A DNA stretch of 64,000 nucleotides, taken from Isoetes taiwanensis (Eukaryota; Streptophyta; Lycopodiopsida; Isoetales; Isoetaceae). Positions 55,158 to 64,000 of this stretch are shown here, piece by piece. The notes beneath the pieces were generated by a model that searched no databases, was not told the DNA's origin, and saw only the letters and a list, made by a program, of their open reading frames with translations. The DNA lies in contig JAJEKV010000080.1 in assembly GCA_021234155.1 (NCBI GenBank), positions 856,182-920,181 of the forward strand, given 5' to 3'. Made by a program: the position numbers and the translations under genes. The first letter of the stretch is position 1; the number at the start of each line of letters is the position of its first letter.

Positions 55158-58100
55158 TAGAATAGAATAGAATAGAATATGATTTTATCGTCCACGGAGA
55201 CCAACTGGCCTATGGGACCCAAGTACAAAGAGAGAGCAGCAGGCGTATTACTACCAGGATTAAAAAACCCCCGCCCCGAAGGGTTTTCGGGGGAAAAACC
55301 TTAGTAGCAATAAGGATGCTGACATACTTTGCCTGATTATATACATAATCACAAGTACACCGAGGTTAATGTCCGGGACAGGGGCATAACTCGAGTCCGC
55401 CGTATCCATTACCTCCCTGAGGTACGATCCCAACAAGCCCTACAGAGGCCGTGCTCGGTAGCTCATGCAAGGCCCGATGGGGCACAACTAAGCACCGAGC
55501 ATACCGAGCCCGGATATGCTCGTCTGGACAACGCCCACGGAGGCGTGACTTTCATCCTCAATGGCGCCTTGTTGACAAGACGGCGGACTCTGTCCTCACG
55601 CGGCTCTCCGACCATCTCCCCGCCTCAATGCGGAGGTGGTGCGCTGTCGCGAATGGAGGCAATCACCACTGCGCTTTTCATGGGTAGATGGGTGCGCGGT
55701 AGTGGTGTGGGCCATCCGCGTGAGCATGGGATTAACTTCGCCTTGTCGATAATTTGCCACCTTGACATGTGACGGGGCCTCTGCATCCCAAAGCTTGGCC
55801 ATGAAGCAAGCATCAAATCTTGCTTCAAGGCAGCGCGTTCCTTCGGTGTATGCACTGGTCCACATCTGTGTGCCTGCACATTCCATAGCGAGAACCACTG
55901 GGCTTGCTTGTCTTTCCAGCAGGCTTTGAGTCGCTGCGGGCCCATCACCACTGCCAAAGCAAGGTTGGGCAGCCGGGCTTCATCCATAGCCACCACCTTC
56001 TGGAAGTAAACAATGTGGCGTTCAGTAGCGACCCTCTCAGAATGGAAGGAAGCCCCATCTCCTGGAGCAAGATCTGATATGGGACCGTGGATTTCACTCC
56101 CAGTGCCCGGGCCAAGAAGGCCTTCTGTACCTGCTCTAGATCGTTCCAAGTGGTGAGGAATATCACTGGCCCCCACACTTCTGCCCCATAGAGGAGGACC
56201 GGTTCAACCAAGGCCCTGAACAAGTGTGCCTGGTGATCCCATGCATCTGACTCTGCCTTATTCTTGTTGTTTTGCATTGCATACAAGGCTTTCCGACTGC
56301 GACCCGTAACGATGGATGCATCCTAGTGTGTGGTAGTAGAAAACTCAATGCCCAAATACTTATAAAAGCCCGAGCCACCTCCACTACACTTACCCTGGTA
56401 AGTGAATGAGGGAAGGCGTGGATCTTAGGGATGATGGGACCAGCAGCACCCTTGTCTTGGCCAAGTTAACTCTCATGTCAATGAATTGGCAGAAAGTGTC
56501 CAAAGCATCCAGGTGGCGTTGCATGTCCTCTGGGGTATATGCGAGCAGGGCAACATCATCAGCATATATGAGTTGCCGGATTATGTGGTGCATCAATGAA
56601 GCCTCCCCCTCCCCCGTGCTCAGCTAGCCATTCTTCTAGCTGGTCAATGTACAAGCCGAAGAGCGTCGGGAATAGAGGGCAGCCCTGGCGCACCCCAATG
56701 CTACTAACAACGGGCTCCCCCGACAGTGTGAGACGACCGGAGCAAGCCTGCGTCGCGATGCCAGATATAGCATTACGCAAGTCGGCGGGGGTCCCTAGCT
56801 GTCTCAATCTATCCCACAACTTATCCCGAGGCACGCGTGTCAAAAGCCTTTGCGAAATCCACAAAAGCAACAAGATCATGATTAAGGCCGATTCGGCTAT
56901 CCTCTATGAGTGTTCGCAGAGTGAAGATATGGTCAATAGTAGAATCTTTGGGGGAAGCCTGCTGCGTGAGAGCCCGCACTTCTCCATCCTCTGCCCAAAG
57001 TGTCAATCGCCGGCTCAAATCCCGGCAAGCAACTTGGCAAAGACAGAGCCCCGACCATAATGGTGCGATAGTTGGTCAATGGCTGTGGGGTCCCCTGCTT
57101 TGTATATGGGCACAACTCTACCGGTAGTCCAAAGCTTGGGGAAGCCTTCTTGCAATGCCCTCGTTGAAGAGTGTTGTGAGAACCGGCACCATTGGGGGCC
57201 GACCCCACTTGAGAAGCTCGCACATACCATCCAAATCTGGCGCCTTCCCGTTAGCGGCGTTGCGGGCCCATTATGACATCCCCTTCAAGAATGACCCGGT
57301 GCTAGGCACATGCATGGAGGTACTAGTGCCCCTGCTTCCCATTGGGTCATCACAAATGCTGCAAGTATCTCACCCATTGTTCCGGGTAATATTTCCTGTA
57401 AGTGGGGGGCTTACTCAAGACCTTTCTCCGTAAGGCCCTAGGGTGGCGGTCTAGAAGACCAAACATCTGTGGGTTGGTGCTCACTTAAGGTACCTGGATT
57501 TCTTGGTCTTGAGGAAGGAGCGGTATTGACCGGACGGACTGCTTGGGCGAATGGTGGGGTCCAGCACTTGGCGGAGCCATCGTTTCAGCTCCCGACATTC
57601 GTCATCGAACTAGTGATTGCGGGGGAAGGTGGTTGCAGCCCCTGTGGATCGTCGAGAGCGGCCTCTCCCAAAGCATCTGTCCCCTACCCTCAGAAGGAGC
57701 TGGTTCAGCTGGGCCGTCTGCTGTTGAAGTGTGGGGAGTTGCAGCATTCCGCAGCTCATGCTCAAGCATCCTCGCATAGACCGCCGCATGATCATAGTCC
57801 AGACGCAACCGTGGTACATGGGGTGTTGGGGCAATGGGTGCTCGGTTGGCCTGCCAATCTATCTGCAAGAACAGGGGCTGATGGTCGGAGTCTACTTCCT
57901 CGTCCCTACCACTGTCCCCCACACTAAAGCGAGTGATCAAGTGTAGGCATTGCTCGTCGTCGCTAGCACGTAATCCACCACACCGGCCGCCCCACGGTTC
58001 TCCCCGTCTACAAGTGAAGCGGTGGAGGATCGGCCCTTTGTGCCCGACCCATTGCAAATGACCGTCAAAGATACTACCCGGCAAAGAATAAAGCCGGGCC

Positions 58101-58684
58101 ATACCGTCACCTGGCGTCATCGGACGCCCTTGGCCAAACCATCTCTGCGAGGTCCATTTGCAACACATCCTCAGCTAGAGGTGCGAATTTTGGGATCTGC
58201 TCTGCCCCTGTGCGCGCATTGAAATCTCCAAGCAACATGACCTTGCCCAATTGTGCATGCTGGCGTATGTCATCATATAGATCGACATAGGGCTCCCGCT
58301 CGCCCACATCCAAGTGCGTGTGGTAAAAGTTGCTCTCAGCATGTGGGAAGTAGCAAGCCGCCACAAAGAGAGGACTGCCATCGCTGTTTTGCACTCGTAC
58401 CCACAGGTATCTGTTGTGCCTGTCTGCCTTGCACAGGGAGACCGATTGGGCCAAGGTTGTCTGGTAGTAACACGCAATTCCTCTGTGTCCTCGTTTCCCG
58501 GTGCACTCATTGAAGACGGAGTAGCGCTGGTATCCTGGCAAATCAGGTAGCCTGTGACCAGCATGTTCCCATGTTTCCATGAGGAAGATAAGGTCCATGT
58601 CCATGGCGACGGAATTGAGACTGTCCCCCTTCTGCCATGGAAAGCCACGGCAATTCCAGGATACCACGCTGAGGCACGATCCCT
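55158..58684 (-). mobile_element. Near-complete LINE ORF2 inserted in copia pol
   Basis: Minus-strand frames give, in order, an AP-type endonuclease (SWNCRGFPW, then YLWVRVQNSDGSPLFVAACY, LLGDFNARTG, and SDHQPLFLQ; 58667-57900), a reverse transcriptase (TIDHIFTLRTLIEDSR, LVAFVDFAKAFDT, GVRQGCPLFPTLFGLYIDQL, and QLIYADDVALLA with the catalytic YADD; about 57230-56390), and a C-terminal LVEPVLLYGAEVWGP segment. Frameshifts separate these blocks, so it is dead. No ORF1 is present upstream; the 5' end lies at the copia junction. The 3' end at the left carries (AATAG)n, 55158-55178, in place of poly(A). A 3'-end stem, CCCCGCCCCGAAGGG and CGGGG, precedes it. No clear target duplication was found at this site. 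Confidence 0.88.
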
Positions 58685-61262
58685 ATTTAGTGGCAGGAGA
58701 AGTATTGGAACTTGTGCACACTGACTTATGTGGACCTCTCAATGTGAAAGGAAGAACAAACAAAAGGTACTTTATATCATTCATAGATGATCATTCTAGA
58801 AAATGCAAATGTTATTGTTTGGAAAAAAAATCACAAGCATTGAATGCTTTCAAGCATTATGTGACTGAAATGGAGAGACAAACTGGAAAAAAGGTGAAGT
58901 GCATTCGATCTGATAGGGGAGGAGAATACTTGTCCACTAAATTTAGGCTTTTTTGCATTGCTAATGGGATAAAAAGGCAGATGACTTGTAGGTATACCCC
59001 TCAGCAGAATGGTGTTGCAGAAAGAAGAAATAGGACTTTAATGGATGCTGTCAGATCCATGATCAAGGCTAGTGGTCTACCTAACTATCTATGGAAGGAA
59101 GCATTGAAGACTGCTGTAACCATACAAAATAGACTGCCATCTTCAAGTTTACAAGGTAACACTCCTGACCTTGTGTGGTCAAGTAACAAAATTAATTTAG
59201 ATTATGACATGTTCAAAGTATATGGTTGTTTAGCATATGCTCACATACCCTCTGAATTGAGAAAGAAATTGGACAACAAAGCTGAAGTAGGGTTTCTAGT
59301 AGGGTATGATGAAGAAAGTAAGGGGTTCAGAATCGAGGTTAGTAGTTGTGAGCAGGGACGTGTTATTTGATGAAAATATTGTCTATAAAGACAGACAGCA
59401 TAAAACAAACTGAACAAAACAGGGACACTGTTGGAGAAACTTGTAACAAACCAATGGATACCATATTGGATACTGATGATGATGAAATAAATCAGGAAGA
59501 AAATCCAAAGGATAGACAACTGCCAGAAAAAGACATACAAGAGAACCACACTGAAGAACCAGGAACCAAAACCAAAAGGAAGTCACAGACTGAAAGACTT
59601 TTAGAGGAAGCTAATATAGATAAAGAAATTTATGGAAGGAATGAGACAGGGAGGAGTAGGAGACTTGAAGCTTTAGGTCATGATTATGACCAAATTATGG
59701 CATTGCTGGCAGATGAAAACATTCCAAGAACAATTAATGAGGCACTAACATGTCCAGACAAGGATAAGTGGGAAGAAGCAATGAATGATGAGCTCTCTTC
59801 ATTTGAGAAAACAGAAACATATGAACTTGTTGAATGCCCAACAGATCACAATATAATTAGAAGTAAATGGATCTTCAAGATTAAAGAAGGAGTGGATGGT
59901 ACAAAAAGGTACAAAGCTCGCCTTGTTGCACAAGGATTTACACAAAAGAAAGGGAAAGACTTTGAAGAAACCTACTCACCTATTGTCAAGCTTACAAGTA
60001 TAAGAGTGCTTTTCGGATTGGCAAATGCTCTAAATCTCGAGCTGCATCAAATGGATGTGAAAACAACATTTCTTAATGCAAGATTGGATGAAAAAGTTTA
60101 CATGAGGCAGGCTCCAGGTTATGAAAGGGGCAAAAATAAAGTTTGGAGACTGAATAGAGCTGTTTATGGACTTAAACAAGCTCCAAGGGAATGGTATTTT
60201 TGCATAAATAATTATCTCAAAGGACAGGGTTTTGAAAAGTTGCAAAATGATGGCAATATATACAGATATAAGGTGGAAAATAAGTATTGCATTATAGCTT
60301 TGTATGTAGACGATTGTATCATGGTTGCTAATGATGCAAAAACACTGAACTTGTGCAAAACCATATTGAAAGCCAGATATAAGATGACAGACTTAGGAGA
60401 GCTGAAACATTTTTTGGGAATCGAGGTCACAAGGGATAGAGAAAATAATTGGCTGAAATTAACTCAAGGAAAGCATATTGATAATATGCTGAACAGATTC
60501 AATATGAGAGATGCTCACATTGTTAAAACACCAGTGGTCCCAGGACATAGGTTGACAGCAGAAAAGGAAATGACTGATAAAGAGAAGGAAGAAATGGAGA
60601 AGACACCTTACAGAGAGTTAGTTGGATGCTTGCTGTATCTTGCTAACAATAGCAGGCCGGACATATCCTATATAGTCAATATCTTAAGTAGAAATTGCAA
60701 TAATCCAACTAGAGAACACTGGCTGGCAGGGAAAAGAGTATTAAAATATCTCAAGGGTACAAGAGATCAAGGAATAATGTATGATTCAAAGGATCTCAAT
60801 ATTTATGCCTATAGTGATGCAGATTGGGGTGGAGATCTGGCTTCACGAAAATCCACTTCTGGCTTTGTGGTATTCTTAGCAGGAGGAGCAATAAATTGGA
60901 AATGTAAAAAATAGAGTGCAATAGCAATGTCTTCAGCTGAAGATGAATATGCTGCTTCCTCTTTAGTGGCAAGGGAGATTGCATGGCTGAGAAGGCTATT
61001 GGAAGAATTGAACTACAAACAGATGGCACCTACAGAAATCTTCACTGATTCTCAAAGTTGTATAGCAATTGCAAAAAATCCCATTGACCACGAAAGAACA
61101 AAGCATATTGAGTTAAACATGCATTTTATCAGGGATTTGGTTTCAAAGGATTACATCAAATTAGTATATGTGAGTACATCAGAACAAGTAGCAGATGTGT
61201 TCACAAAGGCCTTGCCAGAAAACAAATTTGTACAGTTCAGGAATGCACCCAAAGTTCAGTAA
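58685..61262 (+). pseudogene. Copia pol: integrase, reverse transcriptase, RNase H
   Basis: Integrase core: FISFIDDHSRK, IRSDRGGEYLS and TPQQNGVAERRNRTL supply the D, D, E triad. The integrase frame closes at 59370 and the RT frame 59367-60914 follows with a shift. RT blocks: SKWIFKIKEGVDGTKRYKAR, HQMDVKTTFLNARLDEKVYM, RAVYGLKQAPREWY, and LYVDDCIMVAND with catalytic YVDD. RNase H blocks: YSDADWGGDLASRKSTSGF, then after TAG (60912-60914) SAIAMSSAEDEYAASS and HIELNMHFIRDLV. The TAG replaces a Gln codon normally found in KKQSAIA, and the frame is unchanged on both sides, so it is a single nonsense change. Together with the LINE insertion this leaves the enzyme set non-functional. Confidence 0.9.
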
Positions 61263-61584
61263 TACAATAGAGGAGGAGAAAGTTTACTGGTTAGTGCATA
61301 ATGTATTTGAACTAAAGTTCTCATCAGGAGAAACAGTGCAGTTGAGCCTACAACATAATTCAGGAAAATAGTGCAGTACAGACTTGTATAAGACATTCAA
61401 TAGTCACTGCAACAACTTATTTGGAGCAAAAGTTTTATCAGTGGAATTATGTAGGCTGAGCGTAAAGCCCTTTTAACAAAATAGTGCAGTTCAGACATGC
61501 ACTGGAAAAACTTAGCAAAGAGTGCAGTTCAGACATGCACATCACTGCTCAATGTATATAGATTGGAGATTATGTGATTATGCA
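61263..61584 (+). other. Copia untranslated region with GTGCAGTTCAGACATGCAC repeats
   Basis: Short non-coding stretch between pol and the polypurine tract. AGTGCAGTTCAGACATGCAC occurs at about 61483 and 61521, with related GTGCAGTACAGACTTG near 61372. Confidence 0.7.
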
Positions 61585-61596
61585 ATAAAGGAGGAG
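61585..61596 (+). promoter_or_regulatory. Polypurine tract
   Basis: AATAAAGGAGGAG directly precedes the TGTTGG start of the 3' LTR, the usual site of plus-strand priming. Confidence 0.85.
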
Positions 61597-62233
61597 TGTT
61601 GGAATATGTTATTGCATAATTCACCTAGGCAATATGCCTTAACAGCAAAATGCCCTAGATGTTCAGTCAGTACAATGAATATGAATAGCTATCACAGGTG
61701 CAGACTTATCTGTGTAACTCAAATGAAGAAGGGGACGTTAGAACTTTATGGTATTAAGGTTAAACGGTTTACATTGAGGAGATGGGTTCATTAAACCATT
61801 GCACCATTGAGTTTAAATTTTTAATGTGGTAATATGAATATAGTAGATCGCATTTTGGAGGCAAATAGAAATTAAAAAAGGAAACACTGATCTACAGCCG
61901 GACCGATCTGCTAAATAATCTCCTTAACCGTCGAAGTACAGCTTAAGATGCAGAGATATTGATGAGAATCATATACAGTGATTAAGAGGTGTCGCGAGCT
62001 TGAACAAAAGGGGACATTCTCGAAGGTTTAAGAATTGTATCAGTTCAACCATTGGTTTACAATTCTTGGTTATAGTGTAAATAATACAAGTGCATTATTG
62101 AATCATTCTATTGGCATTTATCACTTGTGTTATTGAATTGAATACTATAGGATTATCTTAATATCTTGTGAGTTCATTGGTTTAATCTAAAGTATGTGAT
62201 TTTGAATTATTGAATTATACTTTAATTCTCACA
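61597..62233 (+). repeat. 3' LTR of the nested copia element
   Basis: 637 bp, TGTTGGAATATG to TTCTCACA, uninterrupted. It gives the empty-site sequence GTGGTAATATGAATATAG for the LINE insertion seen in the 5' LTR. Confidence 0.95.
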
Positions 62234-62308
62234 CAAAAGGGACGAAAAAGGAAGAAATGTGATATATCGAAAAGGCACATGAGAAAGCGAGAAAATGAAG
62301 CACATAGA

Positions 62309-62943
62309 TGTTAGAATATTATTCAATGGTTACAATGGTCATATAACCTTGCATGGGGACACGTGGCGCATATGTGTTGATTAGACCGACAAAAGCAGAA
62401 TATTTATACAGAACAATCAGACCAAAAACTCAGATATACAGTCGAATAGTTGATTACTGTTCGTAATCTGGAATCAGCCGAAATCAGTTGTAAACAGGTC
62501 GGATTTGGTCGGATTCTTCATGGGTCTTCAGGGGATGCCGATGATGGTCCTTTTATGAACGTTTTTTTATTGCCCAGGCTTTTCTAGCCCGAATTCTTGA
62601 ACAAGCGGGGGATCGCCATGTGCTCTGGGTTTTTTACCTAGATTGCTCAGGATGCAGCGAATCGCTCATAAAAATATAGCCCTCTGATTACTTTTGTTAT
62701 CTTGATAGGAAGGTTGTTGGTTCTGCTATAAAGCCAGCCGATTGTTGATCTGCTTGAGATTTCTATCTGAAGGTAGTTGTTGCTGCTGGTAAAGACCTCT
62801 GATTGCTTTTGTTATCTTGATAGGAAGGTTGCTGATTCAGCTATAAAGCCAGCCGATTGTTGATGTGCTTGAGATTTCTATCTGAAGGTAGCTGTTGCTG
62901 CTTGTAAAGACAGCCGACTGTTGATTTGCTGGTGAATTTTGCA
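62309..62943 (+). repeat. 5' LTR of a second copia element
   Basis: 635 bp from TGTTAGAATATTATTC to GAATTTTGCA, directly followed by a PBS. It contains a tandem repeat of period 115 (CCTCTGATTACTTTTGTTAT at 62681 and CCTCTGATTGCTTTTGTTAT at 62796) and a TATA-like TATTTATAC near 62399. Its 3' partner lies beyond the window. It is not the LTR family of the first element. Confidence 0.85.
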
Positions 62944-62944
62944 T

Positions 62945-62956
62945 TGGTATCAGAGC
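62945..62956 (+). promoter_or_regulatory. Primer-binding site of the second copia element
   Basis: TGGTATCAGAGC (tRNA-iMet) one base after the LTR end. Confidence 0.95.
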
Positions 62957-62969
62957 CAGTAGGTGCACT

Positions 62970-63920
62970 ATGACCACCCATTTCGGAGCATCTTTGCTCA
63001 ATGCTGTAGAAGTCTATAATGGTGGATCGGGCTTTCAAGTATGGAAAGCCAAGATCAAAAGGGTTCTCAAATCAAAAGGGGTTTGGGATATTGTGAAGCC
63101 GCCAAAAGGAGCAGATAAGTTGCAAGAGGCAATGGCAAGGCTTGAAAAGCTGACACTAAGTGATGAAGGAGTCAAGAAGGAGAAAGATAAGTCAAAAGGC
63201 AAGGCTGGATCATCAGATACAGCAGGAGCTGCTTCACCAAAGGTTAACGAGGCAAAAGGTATTATCTGTAGCAAGGTAGGTTCTAGTATTTTGCTGAAAT
63301 TGCAAGGGCTTTCTCCTCAAGATATGTGGTTGTATCTTTTAAAAAATTATGAAAGTAAATCATCGTCACAAATTGATGTACTGGAAAAAGAGCTAAGACG
63401 TCTTAAATATCGTGAAGGTAATCTAGAAGTTTTCTTTCAAACTTTGGATATGATATTATTTGATCTAAAAGCTGTTGGCGCTTTGTTTTCAAAAGAAGCC
63501 GAGTTACTAGCTATCTCAAGAGCTTTTTCTGATTATGAACAAATAGCAATTCTGATAAGAAATGTAGCAAGGAGTCGTGAAGAAGCGGAAAGAATTGCTC
63601 GCACAGAAATCGAACAGAAAAGGGTTGTAAAGGATGAGAATGAAGGGGTCGAGGTTTTATATGCTAGTCGATCTCAGGGTCGTAGAGGTAAGAAAAGAAA
63701 ACTTGGTCCCTGCTTTGTCTGCAATGAATATGGTCATGTGAAAGCTAACTGCCCGAATTTAACTAAAGAGGCTTTTTGTTATAATTGTGGTGGGAGGGGA
63801 CATATTTCATCTAAGTATTCCAGCCCAAAGAATCAAGGAAGAAGAGGAGGAGCACGTGGTACTATAAGAGGAAGAGGTAAGAGATCTAATTTTAACAAAT
63901 GTGAAAGAAGAAGATATTGA
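62970..63920 (+). CDS. Copia gag (second element), intact frame
   Basis: ATG at 62970, 316 codons. The capsid-like part (LLNAVEVYNGGSGFQVWKAK ... DMWLYLLKNYESKSSSQIDV ... LEVFFQTLDMILFDLKAVGA) belongs to the UBN2/gag family of plant copia elements. It forms virus-like particles that package element RNA. Two CCHC-type zinc knuckles follow: CFVCNEYGHVKANC and CYNCGGRGHISSKY, the second with Tyr where Cys is expected. The C-terminus is Arg/Gly-rich (RRGGARGTIRGRGKR), typical of nucleocapsid. Codons 60-95 are Lys/Glu/Ala-rich. Stop TGA at 63918-63920, about 20 bp into an overlapping open pro frame. Confidence 0.9.
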   Translation: MTTHFGASLLNAVEVYNGGSGFQVWKAKIKRVLKSKGVWDIVKPPKGADKLQEAMARLEKLTLSDEGVKKEKDKSKGKAGSSDTAGAASPKVNEAKGIICSKVGSSILLKLQGLSPQDMWLYLLKNYESKSSSQIDVLEKELRRLKYREGNLEVFFQTLDMILFDLKAVGALFSKEAELLAISRAFSDYEQIAILIRNVARSREEAERIARTEIEQKRVVKDENEGVEVLYASRSQGRRGKKRKLGPCFVCNEYGHVKANCPNLTKEAFCYNCGGRGHISSKYSSPKNQGRRGGARGTIRGRGKRSNFNKCERRRY

Positions 63921-64000
63921 GGTAATTCATAAATCTTTCCTTGCTATTAAACGTGATTCACGTGCTAACTCTCTTGTAATAGATAGTGGAGCTGAGCGAT
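63901..64000 (+). CDS. Copia protease start (partial, runs off the window)
   Basis: In the frame +1 to gag, VKEEDIEVIHKSFLAIKRDS then SLVIDSGAER; DSG is the aspartic protease active site. It is open to the window edge. It overlaps the end of gag in another frame, so either a frameshift mutation or translational frameshifting joins the two. Confidence 0.8.
   Translation, partial: MKEEDIEVIHKSFLAIKRDSRANSLVIDSGAER

Larger units (their letters stand above)
52674..62238 (+). mobile_element. Ty1/copia LTR retrotransposon, dead, with two nested LINEs
   Basis: The full element is bounded by LTRs starting TGTTGGAATATG and ending TTCTCACA or TTTTCACA. Target duplications CAAAA are found at 52674-52678 and 62234-62238. 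Order of parts: 5' LTR, PBS, gag, protease, GAG-pre-integrase, integrase, reverse transcriptase, RNase H, PPT, 3' LTR, which is the copia order. One LINE sits in the 5' LTR and another between the pre-integrase and integrase parts. Gag has an internal deletion, and frameshifts and a nonsense codon lie in pol, so it cannot move by itself. Confidence 0.92.

Overview
The window looks like nuclear DNA of a land plant with a large, repeat-filled genome. It holds a PLS-type pentatricopeptide repeat gene, an A-type cytochrome P450, an endosulfine gene with plant-style exons and a COI1-like leucine-rich-repeat fragment. These sit among Ty1/copia LTR retrotransposons primed by initiator tRNA-Met, several LINE families, MITEs, long hairpins and tandem repeats. 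Introns are short and have GT-AG ends. The style of the PPR and transposon proteins suggests a fern or another non-seed plant, but this is an impression and not proven. No prokaryotic features are present. Most long frames are shadows, or relics broken by stops and frameshifts.

Layout. 0.4-2.1 kb: LINE relics in both orientations around a 103-bp hairpin. 2.3-8.6 kb: a segment with inverted ends enclosing a truncated ASG1-like gene fragment (two exons, one premature stop) and an uninterrupted PPR-E gene, both on the minus strand. 7.2-9.5 kb: more LINE debris. 11.3-12.9 kb: a two-exon P450 with one nonsense codon and a damaged ExxR motif. 13-21.7 kb: no gene; two 168-bp near-identical repeats 6.1 kb apart, a MITE with perfect 41-bp terminal inverted repeats, and a long pyrimidine-rich tract. 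21.8-31.4 kb: an ACGT-motif array ending in a TATA box, then GC-rich ~1.1-kb units repeated several times, bracketed by two copies of a 1.19-kb block. 34.8-44.5 kb: two decayed divergent gene sets separated by very long hairpins built on ATGGCGCCAT; one set resembles plant transposon proteins (DUF8039-like, then a GHTHDDID region), the other is unrecognised. 45.2-48.4 kb: endosulfine gene with repeats in one intron. 49.3-50.8 kb: a 460-bp tandem duplication of an unknown plant coding segment, then the COI1-like fragment. 51.1-51.4 kb: a TA-flanked MITE. 52.67-62.24 kb: a complete but dead copia element with CAAAA target duplications, carrying two separate LINE insertions. 62.3 kb to the end: the 5' part of a second copia element, better preserved.

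The genes do not form a shared pathway. The only likely functional loci are the PPR-E gene (organellar RNA processing) and the endosulfine gene (PP2A regulation), and possibly the second copia element. The least explained parts are the bipartite hairpin-containing region at 34.8-44.5 kb and the ACGT-array/GC-rich repeat complex at 21.8-31.4 kb. Starts quoted for genes are ATG codons or splice-site predictions read by eye.
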